A DNA stretch of 64,000 nucleotides from Distichodus sexfasciatus (taxonomy: Eukaryota > Chordata > Actinopteri > Characiformes > Distichodontidae), in contig JAVGVS010000010.1 in the NCBI GenBank assembly GCA_032718565.1, positions 2,980,318 to 3,044,317 on the forward strand, in the 5' to 3' direction. How positions within the stretch are numbered: position 1 is the stretch's first letter; each line of letters begins with the position of its first letter. The notes beneath the pieces were generated by a model. That model was not told the DNA's origin, ran no database searches, and worked only from the letters and a program-made list of their open reading frames with translations. Of this stretch, positions 1 through 13,106 are shown in pieces. Both the position numbers and the translations under genes were made by a program.

Positions 1-91
1 TCACTCTTGTGATTCATAGGCCTCTGCTCTGTTTGATAAGCTATGCAGCCGAGGGCCAAAACGTCCCATGTGTTTCTTTCTTGTGTCTCAG

Positions 92-3000
92 AACTTAAAG
101 AGCCATGCGGTGACCATGTTTGAGGTGGGAAAGCTGTCTGATGAGACCCTGGACAGTTTCTTGATGGAACTGGAGAAGGTAAAGCCCTCATTACTGGGCA
201 CCATGGGAACTGAGCCCTCACAGGAGACAAACAATCTCATCCTCTGTGTTCTTTCTCTCGGGGAGAGAGGCCACCGCCAGGGAAGCCCACTGCCTGATTA
301 TGCAAGATACACACTCACCTATTTCTCTCTGACTGCACCCCCACCTCCCCCTTCCCAACCCCCATCTCTTCTTGATGCACTCAAATATACACACACACAC
401 ACACTGGCGTAAAATTTCAGCTTGCTTCACCTTCATTTTGTTAATACACACACGCATGGAGAGTGCCATAATGCTGATTTGGCGCTCTTTGTTTGTGAAG
501 GTGGAGAGCACTGCTGAGGGAGAAGCTCAGAGATATTTTGATCACGCGCTGACCCTCAGGAACACAATACTCTTTCTGCGCTACAACAGAGAACTAACGC
601 CTGACCAGGGCCCTGACGTACCAAACATAGGTAATCATCTGTATGCTTATTTTTTTTGTCATTGTTCATGTCTCGTTCATGAGTGCCTTGTGAATGTCAG
701 TTGCCAGATGATTGCTGTCTTTAATCTTGCATTTTAATGACAATTTCTGGGATATGTAAGTTATTGCGCTACATGCTCCTGCAAAAGTGTCTCTCTGGGA
801 TAGGCTGATTGCCTCTAACAAGTGTGTGTACGTGGGTGTGTTTCCCTCCAGGCCTGCCTCTGGACCTGCTTCGCTGCGAGAGTCTGCTGGGATTGGATCC
901 CGCCACCTGCAGCCGTGTGCTCAACAAGAACTACAAACTGCTGGTTTCCATGGCACCACTAAGCAACGAGATCCGGCCAATCAGCAGCTGCACGCCTCAG
1001 GTATTCTCCGCCTCTGCTGTGGGCTGTATTGAAAGCCACAGGCAGGAAGAGGAACACCTGCTGATATTCACACTCCATGTGTGTGTGTCTGTGTGATCTA
1101 GTTTGTGGTCTGGCCCTTTAAATGAGAATGTAGTTCAAGCCTTTTAGACTCTTTGCCCTATATTGTAGAAGATTTGTCTTTCCTTCTGGCCTGTAGCACA
1201 CCTCACCATTATTGATATGATAATTAGCTGGTGTTTTTGCAGCAGTGTATCATCCTTTTTGACTTGTGGTGATTACATGATCGTGAATTTAGATTGTAAC
1301 TTCTGTCCTCCAGCACATTGGACCAGCCATCCCAGAGGTGAGCTCAATTTGGTTTAAGCTCTACCTATACCATGTAACTGGCTATGGCCCGCCTTCCCTG
1401 CTGCTGTCCAAAGGCTCCAGACTGCGGAAACTCCCAGACATCTTCCAGGTCAGTTTCATAAGCCTACATCTAACATAAGCATATTTCTAGATAGAAAAAC
1501 TTTCTATTTTGATATTTTTTCATATAGAATTTTGTGAGACGATTAAATTTTTTGATTCAAAGTACATTTCACTACATGTTGCACATGTACATCTGTACGG
1601 GACAAATAAAAAATATTGAATCCTTCAATCCCAGTATTAACCATTTTAATTTATGCATTGTCTTTAGACCTATGACAGGCTGCTAATCACCTCCTGGGGT
1701 CATGACCCTGGTGTGGTGCCAACGTCAAACGTGCTGACTATGCTCAACGATGCCTTGACTCACTCAGCGGTGCTTATTCAGGTAGAGAACGCTTAATAAC
1801 GAAGCACACATCCACATAAACTGCAAAAATAGTAATGACTACAGAGATTACATAACCCTCTCTGTCTGTATGTCTGTGCCACAGGGTCATGGCATGCACG
1901 GCCATGGGGAGATGGTTCACGTCCCCTTTCCTTTTGATGAGGAGGACCTCAAAGGAGGTACATCACTTCCAGTAATGGACTCTTGTTATAGCAGTGGTTC
2001 CCAAACATCATCTTTTTTTGTTGAACTTTCCACCAAAGAATAAACAGTCTGTGCATCACAGTATGTACTGCAAAAAACTTTATCTAAAGTTCCATAAGGA
2101 CACTTTTAGAAAAAAAATTAGATGTATAGTTGAGTACATCAGGGCAGTTCTACTCACCCACTGTCTTATTTGTAACTTCACTAACTCTAGTTTGGTTTAT
2201 AATGAGATTACATTTAAACCTAAGGTGTTGCATGTATATCCCAAAACTACTTGGACGCTGTGCATAGGAAACCTTTTCTTTGCAATACGTTTTCTTTATT
2301 TACAAGCATGTGCCAAGTAGTATAAATGCATCACATTAAGGCATATGACTCATTTGCGTTAAAGAAAATAACCTAAACCTAAAATAAGTAAAATCCAAAC
2401 ATTTAGTATAGCTCATTTTCATATTATTCATTTGTGTTGCAAGAGCTTCCATCTTTTTGGAACCACTGTATTATAGTGACCTGTCCATATGGCACACTGT
2501 GTTTTAAATCCTCCTCTCCAATGTCCATGTCTTAGAATTCTCCTACACCAACATGTGTTCGCACAAGGCCCTGAAAATCTTGCGGGACAAAGTGGACCTG
2601 GAACACCAGTGTGGCTACATCACCATGCTGAACTGCAACAACAGGCATCGCCGCCGGCCAAGCGATGCAGATGCAGGGGGTGAGAACCTCTGCCAAACCT
2701 TAACACTCTGTTCTGTCTCTGCATGATTAAGCTAATTAAGGAAAGACCTTTAGGACAACCATTAGCCCGCTCTTGGAAGCTTATCGACAGCGGTACTAAT
2801 TACATTAGAACGAGAACAACTGTCTCAGACATTGTTTTTCTTTTAACACAGTCTGTTTTTTTTCTGCCTCTAATTCAGTTAGTCTTTTAATTGTTCTCTC
2901 TGTGTTTGATTACATAGCTTATACGCCTCCAAATCTGCATGCAGCCTTCTATGTTACCGAGATCACTTTGTGCTCTTTCTTTGTCAGGAGACTCCGAGTT

Positions 3001-3759
3001 GGGCGCTGGTTTTGACGGCAATGGAAGCAGCGAGTCTTTTGAGCTGGTTGCCGAAGAAAACAATGGGGACGGCAGTAAGAAACAAGAAGGTAACACGGCG
3101 AACTCTTGACTCAAATCAAAAGCTTCTTTGTTGAATTAGTTGTCTTGCAACAGTTGTCTGTTTTGTTTTCATAGTAGTTTGTCTTTTGTAGTGTCTTCAA
3201 GTGAAGATGAGTGGGTACCTCTGGAACTCTGCTTTGGAATGCCCCTTTTCAGCTCTGAGCTAAACCGAAAAGTGTGTCAGAGGATTGTGTCACACAAACT
3301 CTGCAGCAAAGACAGGTAATACGTAGAGCCAGAACCTTGAATGTGTTTGACATTATTTGGGAAATGGCAGTTAGCTAAGACGCATGGTTTTCCTTTGCCT
3401 CCAGCCTTCAAGAGCTACTCCATTCTAGCAGAAAACTTTCCTTGAAAGTTCTGAGCTTTGTTCAGTCCTTCCAGGTGAGAATAAATTGAAGGTGCAGGTC
3501 ATAGGTGGGATTTTTTGAAGCTCAGACTTTCATAGATGTCCCTAATCTGCTATCTTTTTAAACTCTCTCTCAGGATTGCAACCAACCTACTGACCCAGAG
3601 AGTGGAGTAACAAGTCCCCTTAGCCAGCCCCCAGCCGAGTCGGGCGTGCCCCTCCCTGCACTCAATCTCCTTTTTAAAGACGGCCAATTAAAGGAGTGGT
3701 GTGGACGAGCCCCACCCTCCCTCCACATCTCCACCATACAGAAAGATCAACCCACATAA
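92..3759 (+). CDS. fam91a1: FAM91A1, C-terminal part (gene starts left of the window)
   Basis: Eleven exons, all with AG/GT borders and matching phases: 92-178, 501-630, 852-1000, 1314-1448, 1668-1781, 1885-1957, 2536-2679, 2988-3089, 3192-3315, 3405-3474, 3574-3759 (TAA). They encode 437 residues, about half of a family near 840 residues; upstream exons lie outside the window. Landmarks recognised from the vertebrate protein are KSHAVTMFEVGKLSDE, LLITSWGHDPGVVPTSNVL, WVPLELCFGMPLFSSELNRK and LLHSSRKLSL, which belong to the FAM91 C-terminal domain. The linker encoded by 2640-3090 is Gly/Ser/Glu-rich and diverged. In mammals the protein works with TBC1D23 and WDR11 in capturing endosome-derived vesicles at the trans-Golgi network (family knowledge). 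No frameshift or stop was seen in any exon, which matters when judging the broken trib1 copy nearby. Confidence 0.95.
1992..2468. mobile_element. Non-autonomous hAT-type transposon in a fam91a1 intron
   Basis: The ends are inverted: the left reads CAGTGGTTCCCAAACATC and the right end, reverse-complemented, reads CAGTGGTTCCAAAAAGATG. The flanks are an 8-bp target duplication with one mismatch (TGTTATAG at 1984-1991, TATTATAG at 2469-2476), as expected for hAT elements. The 477-bp body is AT-rich and encodes no recognisable transposase. It accounts for most of the unusually long intron between the exons ending at 1957 and starting at 2536. Confidence 0.8.
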
Positions 3760-5235
3760 AAAATGTCCCACAAAAGCATCTCATCAAGTCCCTGTTCTGT
3801 TTCACATCATACCCCTCCCACCCAACCCAATCCCATAATTACCAGTGTTACTGTTCTGACTCTGAGCTATGTTCTTGGCATAGTATTGCCACTGCAAATA
3901 TATCTGGACATTACCAGAGACGGAGCCAAGGTTAACACTAGTGCTGATTTACTAAAAAAAAATTTGATCACAGCTCCCAACCTCTCATTCTATCAAAGCA
4001 TCAGATATCAGACCACTGAAGGCTGAGATTACTCAGTAAAAAACTACAAAAAAATATTCTCACATAAACGTGACTTGTTACATGTTATCTGGACGTTGCT
4101 TGGAAAATGTAGGACCAAGCCTGTGGTTGGACGAAGTCATCCAGGTGTGTTGTATATGCCTATTTGTACTGTCATGTTGTGTTGCCCAATGCATGATGTC
4201 ATTGCACAAAGTCTCAAGAGCCACTTGAATGATTCAGTTGGGTATGCAACCATGAAGTTCTGCACAAAGTCTGTCTTTTGTTTTGAATTATTTGTGTTGA
4301 AATGTAGATGTAGACATTGAAGAAATTTGTGTTTGGAGATTTTGTTAATCTGGAAAGAGTTCCTTTTTTTCCCCTTTTTTGGGTAACCACAGAGCATAGG
4401 ACCAAAATATGCTTTTCACATTTTTCTTCACTGTGTGGTAACACCAAAGATGAATCCCATTTTTATGTTGATTTTTTTACAGCAATTTTAGTCTTTTTAT
4501 TTTGTGGCCTTATTGTTAAGTTGGTTGGTACCCAGGAGACTGCAGTCATCTTGGTGCTTGCACTTAGTACTGCGGGACTTTTTCATTGGCCAGTTTAAGG
4601 AATAGTCCTATGGATGGAGTTTCTGACCTTGTTCTTAAGTTTAGATGGTAACACACGCATTTTCTCACTCATATTCATTACCTTACTGTGTTAAACATCT
4701 GTGCGAGTTTAAACTTTAATTGTAGCATTGCTACCGTGAACGATTATGACCATCACTTCACCATTTTTTCTTCTCATTAATAAGAATTCCATCTATTACC
4801 CTATTTCAATTCTAGTTGTGGTTGTTGATGATTTCATGATGTTGATGCCTGTGGTGAAGATAAATAAGAGATCTTGGTGCAGCATGATGAGTGTTTAGAG
4901 ACCATTGTGTGTATTGTGCATCTCACATCTTCCTTCCAGCTGCCCCTCTGGTCCCTCCAGTTCATCCCACCCTCACTGATTCCCACTTGCTCCCTCCTCT
5001 ACATGCAGTACATCTCAGTGTTAGAGAAGACCTGTTAGTTTTATAAAGTCCAATTGCATTTTAGCAACTCTTTGTTGTAGCGTGTTTGATGGGACTGTGA
5101 CATAATGCTCTTGTCATGAAATGGGTACAAGTGTCATTCCTTTTGTGTCACTCCACCCACAAAAAATGTATGAAATATCAATATGTAAAAAGTATAAGAT
5201 AAATATGAATAAATAAATATGTTACAACCTTCCCC
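3760..5235 (+). other. fam91a1: fam91a1 3' UTR with polyadenylation signals
   Basis: Non-coding AT-rich sequence follows the TAA at 3757-3759. Two overlapping AATAAA hexamers at 5208-5213 and 5212-5217 are the best candidates for the end of the transcript, giving a 3' UTR of about 1.45 kb. The small open frames here show no protein-like composition. The end position is inferred from the hexamers only. Confidence 0.6.
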
Positions 5236-5386
5236 CTAAAAGCCATTTAAGCATGCAGTCCTTGCCGCGGGCATGACAGAGTCAAAAAACGGTTTTCCTG
5301 GGGCGGTTTCTAGATTAGCTGTAGCAAGGCACGTTCCCCATCTCCCCCGGTACCTGTAATTACTACTGCAACACCAATGTAGGGTG

Positions 5387-5400
5387 TCACCAGGGGGCAG
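5387..5400 (+). promoter_or_regulatory. CTCF-like motif, forward orientation
   Basis: TCACCAGGGGGCAG matches 13 of 14 positions of the consensus CCASYAGRKGGCRS; only the first base differs and the core CACCAGGGGGCAG is strong. It lies about 170 bp after the fam91a1 polyadenylation signals and about 1.8 kb before the lratd2 ATG, a sensible boundary position. Occupancy cannot be judged from sequence. Confidence 0.5.
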
Positions 5401-7220
5401 AGAGGGTCCAAAATGGGTCATGTCACCAGAGGATAACACATATAAATTCAGCTGCCAGAGCAAAGAAAAGGCATGGGGTGAGACAGCACTACAGAATGGA
5501 CTAGCAGATGATGATGACTGATTTTCTATCTCTGTCTGTCATCTTGTGCCTGAATATTTCCCCTCTCTGCAGTATAGAATACAAATGGAACATTTGCAGT
5601 GTAAGTGTTGGCTGGTGATCGATTTTGCCTTTCAGTTATTTTAATTGTTTGGTAGTTAATATTATGCTCTTTGTAGAACTTCTTTAAAAAAAAAAAACAC
5701 TGGCTCAGACTTTAAGATCACTTGTAAAATGTATATTTTTGAAGGGAAACCCAAACCAACAATTTAGACCATTTATCATTTTTAAATCATTTTTCATGTT
5801 TGATTTCCATACTATCTGAAATTCATTTGACAGAGCAACCTGATAAATGATCGAATATTAAATTAAGAATATGTAATATAGACTGTATATTACATATGAG
5901 TGTATGTAGCCCAAACCAAGCCTCAAAAATACATCTAAGCAACAACTACCCTAAGTTAATAGTTATGAATAACTGAATTATTTTCTATGGTTTGTTTACA
6001 CCGTACATTTTTTTAAATGTATTTTTAAAAGGTTTGTGCATACAAACATTATGATTGTGCGTTGTGTAACAATTTCAATCAATACTCCCCTTTCTTTCCA
6101 GATAAAAACAAGGTTTTATTAGCAATACGGACATAATATAAACACCCTTTATCCTCGCCCAGAGATGAAATGTCCACACTTTGATCCTGTTTGCAATGCA
6201 GTCACGTTCCTGCTGAGAGCATCTGAACAACGCGAATTTGTCTATGGATTTACATTTAATGCAAGACCTTGATCAAGTGTCTCTCTCTCTGCAGACACAG
6301 TTAACTAGGTGGCATTGCAATTTCACTGCGCTCCCTGTTCTATGGTAGAAGCAGCCAGGTAGCAGATCATTCTCCATCAAACCTTAATTAGGCTACACTC
6401 ATCTCTCCTCTGTGTAAGTAGAGTCATTAGTTTGCTATTATAAAGTGTCTTCCCGGGTCCCTGTGTTCTCCAGCTGGAGATGGCTGTGATGATTTTTATT
6501 ACAGTATAAATATAACATCGACATGGTTCATTTGGCATTAAACTGAACGCACAGGAGGTGTAGATGTTTACAGCGATGTGTTCTGCTTTCGGGATGTTGT
6601 TAACAGGTATTTCTGTGTTCTGGGGAAATGGCGCTCTACCGCTTTAAGTGAGGCGCCGTTTGCGCGGCTCCGCTGCCTCTGGATCAGCTCCGTCTCGCGC
6701 TCGGCGCTTATTTTACCGGAGCTCAGACACATGCAGAACCGGCGCTTAAAAACAGGACTATAACCACGGGATCATGCTGTTTATAACTTTTCAACTTGGA
6801 ACATTAGCCTATGTTTTCTCTTTTAATTAAAGCAAATGGCGCACATTGTCTTCTGAGATCTCAATTAACGTTAGCGTTCCGTGGCAACTTGTGGATTTGG
6901 ATACAACTCGAACATGCGTGGAATATCTACAGAATTCTCGGATTACACTTGGAAACCAGGGTGCGAGTTGCGCTAATTACATCCTCCACCCCACTTTTTG
7001 GGGGTTGCCAAAATTCGATATTAACGCGGAGGAAAAGTTGTTGAAGCGCAAGATCGAGGTTTTTAAGGTCACGCTCCACGCACGTGAAGGATTGTTTATT
7101 CAAATTTTAGAGCTCGCGCTCCGGCGGTTTAATAACGGTCCCGGTCGATGGCGGTTATTGACGCCAGGGTTTAACAGGTGGCGCGAAGCGACTCTCTTCA
7201 CAGGCTCCATTACAGCGGTT
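5401..7220 (+). promoter_or_regulatory. lratd2: lratd2 upstream region and probable 5' UTR
   Basis: From 5.4 to 6.5 kb the sequence is AT-rich and holds nothing I recognise. From about 6630 to 8040 it becomes GC- and CpG-rich. TATAAATA occurs at 6505-6512. A polypyrimidine tract followed by CAG at 7191-7203 looks like a splice acceptor 17 bp before the ATG, compatible with a non-coding first exon as in mammalian LRATD2, but no donor could be assigned. A nine-codon upstream frame (7148-7174, ATG to TAA) would sit in the 5' UTR only if that segment is not spliced out. Confidence 0.4.
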
Positions 7221-8045
7221 ATGGGCAACCAGGTGGAGAAGCTCTCCCACCTAAGTTACGCAGAAGTTCCCACGGCGGATCCCAACGGCTTTGACGCGGA
7301 GGAAGACGGTCCGAGGATTGGCGTGTCGTACATTTTTTCTAACGACGACGACGAGCTCGACGAGAACGTCGATGTCGGAACCGAAAGAGAGTCGAATCAG
7401 GAAGAGAAAGGCTACGATGTGCTCAACGAGCTGGAGTGCGCCGTGTATAACCGAGACGAGTGCATTTACGAGAAAAGTCTGAAAGCCGGACACATGGAGA
7501 CGTTTTCCCCTGAGAATTTATTGAACAAATGCCAGCCGGGCGATGTGGTGGAGTTTGTGGCTACCGGGCAGTATCCACACTGGGCCGTGTACGTGGGAGA
7601 CTTCCAGGTGGTTCACCTCCACAGGGCGGAGGTAAAAAACAGTTTTTTGACCGATGCCAGTCAGGGCAGAAGGTGTAGAATAGTTAACGAGCTGTACAAG
7701 TACAAAGCGCTGAGTCCCGACGCGGTGGTGCAGAACGCGATGGAGCAGGTGGGAAGCAAAGACCGAGAACTGAGCTGGAGGAATTCCGAGTGTTTCGCGG
7801 CGTGGTGCAAATTCGGCAAACGCGAATTCAAGATGGGAGTAGAGATCCGAATAGGGAAGCAGCCGTACAGGTTAAAGCTGCTCTTGTCGGAAAAACAGTT
7901 CCACGTCCTCGAATTTCAGAGTTTGGAGGACTTGATTATGGAAAGGAGACGAAACGATCAGATCGGCAAAGTGGCTGTGATTCAGGAGCTGGCCAGCCAT
8001 TTGAACAGTGCTGGAGGAATCAGGAGAGAAACACATGGACACTGA
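7221..8045 (+). CDS. lratd2: LRATD2 (FAM84B), LRAT-domain protein
   Basis: An intact 274-residue frame in a single exon. It begins MGNQVEKLSHLSYAEVPTAD and continues RIGVSYIFSNDDD, both typical of LRATD2. The LRAT/NlpC-P60-like domain spans roughly residues 95-215, with PGDVVEF (106-112), the conserved His in YPHWAVYVG (His120) and VVHLH (130-134). Where LRAT enzymes have the nucleophile motif NCEHF, this protein has NSECF (188-192): Ser189 takes the Cys place, so acyltransferase activity is doubtful. FQSLEDLIMERRRNDQIG (232-249) is the conserved C-terminal block. The ATG has G at -3 and +4. The upstream frame stays open for 125 codons but contains no ATG, so MGNQ is the start. A second lratd2 paralogue is usual in teleosts; which copy this is cannot be told. 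The cellular role is poorly known. Confidence 0.95.
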   Translation: MGNQVEKLSHLSYAEVPTADPNGFDAEEDGPRIGVSYIFSNDDDELDENVDVGTERESNQEEKGYDVLNELECAVYNRDECIYEKSLKAGHMETFSPENLLNKCQPGDVVEFVATGQYPHWAVYVGDFQVVHLHRAEVKNSFLTDASQGRRCRIVNELYKYKALSPDAVVQNAMEQVGSKDRELSWRNSECFAAWCKFGKREFKMGVEIRIGKQPYRLKLLLSEKQFHVLEFQSLEDLIMERRRNDQIGKVAVIQELASHLNSAGGIRRETHGH

Positions 8046-8735
8046 CACACGAAAAATGAAGCACCACTCTGGCTTTAGGACATGGATCAGTTTTCTGTTC
8101 TGCATTATTTCTTAAAATTGTTTTGTTCACTCTTTCCTTCCAAATCTAAGTATCTGATAAGTTGATTGTCACTTCAGTTGATTTAAAGTTGTCCAGTGGC
8201 TCTTAATGAACTAATTGGTTGATTTATTGATTCTTATAAAGCCTTATGATGGTTCAAAAAATATTTAGGCATACATGGCATCAAATATAAGGGGTAGTTG
8301 TGTGATTTTTTTTGCTTAATGATTGAGTACTAACTTATCCATCCAAATTCTAGGCCAGTCTCATTTTATAGACAATATGACAATATTAAGACAATATGAA
8401 CATTTGCCAAACTAGTCAGTCTCATGCACATACATTGTTGCTAAACGTTGTAAAATCAGGCTTTAAGGGTTCCTGTGTTGTCATTTGTATTTATTGTTTA
8501 ATCTCTACTTCAAAAGAACGTCTTTAAGAAGGAATTGATGCAAATGTATTAACAGTTATTTTGTGACAGTCTCTCATTGTCTCATTTTTATGTGTATTAT
8601 CACTTTGAAAGTTTTCCCACTCAAAATACAGCAGCTTCCCAGAATCAATATATTTGCTTCACAGTTTTATAATGAACGTCACCCTTTATTTCAGGGAACA
8701 GAAGTTACAGAATAAATCATTAGAAGAAATATTAA
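8046..8735 (+). other. lratd2: lratd2 3' UTR
   Basis: AT-rich non-coding sequence follows the TGA. AATAAA at 8711-8716 is the first good polyadenylation hexamer, and another is at 8830-8835. The transcript end is inferred from these only. Confidence 0.5.
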
Positions 8736-11700
8736 TGAGTGCTTAAAGCAAACACTGTATTGCTTATTCAGCAACTGCCACCAGTTCCTTGAAAGTTCCT
8801 CATATCTTCAACACCAAAGAACAAACAAAAATAAATCTTAGTTTACTCATGCAGATATTCAGTGAACAAGCCAGCAAGGAAAGAGGCGAGACCTAGTGTA
8901 CTCTTTTATAACGAGCACATCCTCGCTCAAAACTGGACTTGGCTTTAAAATGAAATCCCAGGCCAATGCCAAAGGCACTGGGTCAGAACAGTCAACAAAT
9001 CAGCCATGAGTTTCACCGTTGGGTGCGCAGAGCTGGCAGTCTGTAATCAACCATGAAATACATGGGCATTTTTGAAGAGCCAGACACAATGGCCAGAGAA
9101 TCATGTAGTGAATCATCCCGCCGAATGGGGGTTTGCCTCAAAGATACGCCTGTGATGAGGCTCTTTATGTGTGGAGGTTAGAAGTTGTTTTATGATTCAG
9201 CCCCAGTTGCCCTGTCTCAGAGTCTCTCTGAGTACACATAGGGATGCTGGGATAGAGGGATGTAATTACAGCTGCCACTGAGGCCGAGTAATGACCATCC
9301 ACAAAGGCAACAAGGTGCTCTTTGTGCATAATATTAGTACCAGTGCTAATACCAGAATTGGAGCAAACCCCTGTTAATCCAGCAAATCTTTGGTACTATA
9401 TCAAACTGAATTAGTGATTGGTGATAAACCTGGTGTGTTTCTTTTTGTCCATTGACTGAGCTACAGTTGATACTGTCATCCGCCTGGGTCTCTATTTGTC
9501 TACTTTTTCCATTGTGTTCCATTTTTGCATTGTTCTTCTCATTTATAACATTGAACAGAGCAGTTTGTCTAGATTCTATAAGGATCCAGTGTCCCCAAAT
9601 TTTTGCTCTGCCTCATGCACTAATTTTCTCACCCCCTTTTGCAAAAAGCAGGCACATTTATTGGAATTAGGTACTTCTGTTCCCATCCTCCTGGCTGTCC
9701 TTTTTTCCTTAATTCATTCATGTTTTTATGACACCAGCATCTACACAGGTTCTTCTATTGACTTTCCAAAAGTTCGCACTTTCAGAGCTTTGTCAATAAG
9801 CAAACACAACCACATTACTTATTTTTTTGTTTGTCTGCAGTCTTGTTGCTGTACTGTGCTGTTTACAGACCCTGTAGTGCAAGGGTGAGTCAGAGGTGGA
9901 AAACATCACAGCAGCACGTTGTGGTTATCACCAAACAGTTTACACAGCCGCACCTTCCCTGCAAAGACCATTAAATACATGTCACGTCAGTGCAGGATTT
10001 TTCCAGTAATAACTTAGTTTGTCAACATTTAGTGCAGGCATATTACAGCATGACGGGAACATTCTCACTTATCGTATTATACTTCACCCAAGTCATTATG
10101 CTAATCCACATTTAATTGATCTATTATGCTATATTATCACAGGCATTTGTTTGACCTTTACATTATCAAATGAAATTCTTTAGACCTCACATCTCCTAAT
10201 TATCATTGCTCAGAGTGTTGCCTTTAATGACATTTCCTTGGGGTGTAGCAAAGTGTCTCTTTAATTCTGCGAAGCCATGTGAAAATTATGCAAATGTTTT
10301 TAGTGCTAGAGAAACCTGTGATTTAAAAAACAGCTTCTGGTGATGGCAAAAAAATCCAAACAGGATTCAAATCAGTTGCAACAGAGCAGAGCCGGAAGTC
10401 ACAATTTGGAATAGCATGACAGAATGTGTATTTGAATGCACCGTTAGTGTACAGATCGAGCTTCTTTGACCTTTCAGTTTCAGTCTGCTTGATGTTCGTG
10501 TCAGTCTCGCAGCGCCTCCATCAGCACCTACAGTTAACGCACTTTGGTAATGAGTCACTAGGAATCACTGAATGACTTTGCACACATCACTCCTAACACA
10601 CTTTATTTAAAGATTTAAGACTTTTGTAGACATTTTTATGTAAAAAAAATTGTAGACTAGAATTTTTATTTAAAATATGGATAATTGTTATAATTTTCAA
10701 ATGCTTAATTCAGCTGGCCAAACTGAATGTTAAATGTCTGTTAGCTGAATAATCAATGTTTAATTAGCCTTTAAGTTGATAATTAAGCCAGCATCTCTTT
10801 TTGTGGGCACACTCATTAGGGTGAATGTAGGAAAGGCCTCTGTAAACTTATTATCTATTTGTACTGTTGTAATACCTCATTAAAGGAAGCCTGAAGACGG
10901 AAGAGTTAAATAACCATAACATAAACAAAACATTCCAGGCTAAGCAAATGGGATGTGTAGTTCTGTGAATGAAAAACACATCTTGTGTGAGCATAACTTC
11001 ATCTAACCGGTAAATTATCAATTCAGTTTTTAAAAAATCACTTTTTTTGTACATTGTTGGTCATATTAGAATTCCTTGTGATCACTTTGCATTGCATTGA
11101 ACTCTTGCACTTGCACCTTGGAAATGTTGAACTAATCAACAATTACTTTATTAATAGAAACAGACAAGTTGAAGTAAAACAAAAATTGAACTATGCATTG
11201 CTTTGATAATCTAATGGTTCTCTCTTGCATTTGCAAAACTAAATGCTTTTTGTCTTTTGCATGTTCTAGTTCATTGCTATTTAAATGCGACTTTAACAAG
11301 ATAATATGGCACTGAAACAGGAACAACTACAAACTTTATTCTTCCTCTTCTTTGGACTTAATGGTAAACAAATACTGGTGTTAAACAATCCCTTCAGAAT
11401 GTCACTGAAGTCAGGCTCTTAAAAGAAAAATAAATAAAAACATTGCCTAACCCCCTTGATCTCACTGCTGTCATTAGAGAGCATGAGACCAAGTGAGTTC
11501 TCTGTGGTTAATTGGTTTCATTTGCATAAATGGATCATTACGCATTCCTCTCTGACATCTGCTGGCTGCACAACCACATTGGATTCGTGTTCTTACAGGT
11601 GGCAGGACACCACGCCTGCTGTCCTGCTGTACCACGCTGTTGTCACATACATGAGTCTTACACACTTTTGGGCTTTTGATGAAGGACAGATTCAGGGTTA

Positions 11701-12933
11701 GGTGTTAAAATGTTGAGTGAGTCTGAAGGAAAACAAATTGTGTTCTCTATGAAGAATTTCATTCCCTCCCAGTTAACAACATGAAAGACAAACCATTACC
11801 TCTCATGAAATGACTTTGACGTTATTTCTTTAAACCAGTGCTTGTGTTTTCGTTTGTACATCCTACACTACATTTGAAAGGGAGAAGTCTGTTTGATTGT
11901 GTTTATCTTTTTTATGGGGAAGGGGAAAATGCATTTGATCAGCACCATGAAAGCTGTCATTGAAGAACATGGAAATACTGTTCGACTCATGAAATGCAGT
12001 CCATTTTCCCTCACTAAAAGGCAAATAAATCAGTTTTTTGGTAAGTGAATGAATATCCCTGAACCCTATTAAGGTCCTTAACATTAAAAAAACAGTGGTG
12101 TGTTGAAAGCTGCTGTTAGAGATAGAGCACCAAAAGTTGCCAATCTACAGCGTTTGTAGGACATTGTATTTCAAAGACAGGTCTGTAGCCAAAACTGATG
12201 GTACTTGAAAATGAGCCAGTAATGCAGCAAGGTGAAATAAATGTTTACCCAAGGCAAACACGTGTCAACTGGCCTCCTGCTTTTCCATTTGCATTCTTCA
12301 TAAGTGTAGCAGCAATGAGTTGATGGCGTATTTTGATCACTCTAAGCTTTAGTGCCTGCTGGGTCAATCAAAGCAATGGAAAATTCCGGCCTTCAAGGGG
12401 CCTGATTGCAATGCCGGGCAGCGATAATAACAAACGCTGCTAGCACAATGGAAAAGCACTGCGTGGGGTGCTGAAAGGCTGAGTGCCTTATTCTAACTTG
12501 ATTAACTTGAGGGGAGGGGTGTAAACCAAATGTGACGTGTCTGGGAATGTAAATTGTAGAATATGCCTTTGAGATGATGGAAGTCATGCCTGGGGACAAG
12601 GAGAAAACATGGGCATAGCATACCAAACAATCAGCTGCATCATGGAAATACCTGTGTTTGCTAATGATGCATTTACTGCATTCTACTTCTTTTGGAAATG
12701 ATGATGATCTGCATAATTTCTCAATATGGAAATGCAGTTATAACAAATGTGATGTAGGCAGACCCCTGGGAGCGGTTACAGTCAGTATTCTCACATTGGT
12801 GCACTCGCTTTTGTTTGAACACACACACACGAAAGCTGATTATTAACAAATGAGCTACGTCACTTCCCTGCTAAATAAGCAATGACTTGTGTCCTCAGGT
12901 GCTTGTCCAATAGGTAATGTTTAAGTTAATTAA

Positions 12934-13106
12934 AGTGAGTGATTATTTGTCATCATGAACACAGCACAGCACACAGTGCAGCACAACGACATGGGGCAGT
13001 GCCAGGGGAGCAGTGCTTTGGGACGGTACCTTGCTCATGAGTACCTCTGTGTTACCATTAACGGTCTGGGGCCAACTCCCCTGCTGCTATGCTACCAACT
13101 GCCCCA
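12934..13106 (+). repeat. Dispersed repeat family R1, copy 1
   Basis: Shares ordered blocks with four other copies in the window: GTGAGTGATTATTTGTCAT, CACAGCACACAGTGCA, GGGGAGCAGTGCTTTGGGA, TACCTTGCTCATGAGTAC and ACCAACTGCCCC. It is diverged and lacks coding capacity. It resembles a tail-conserved short element that I associate with otophysan fish, but I cannot name it. Confidence 0.6.
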
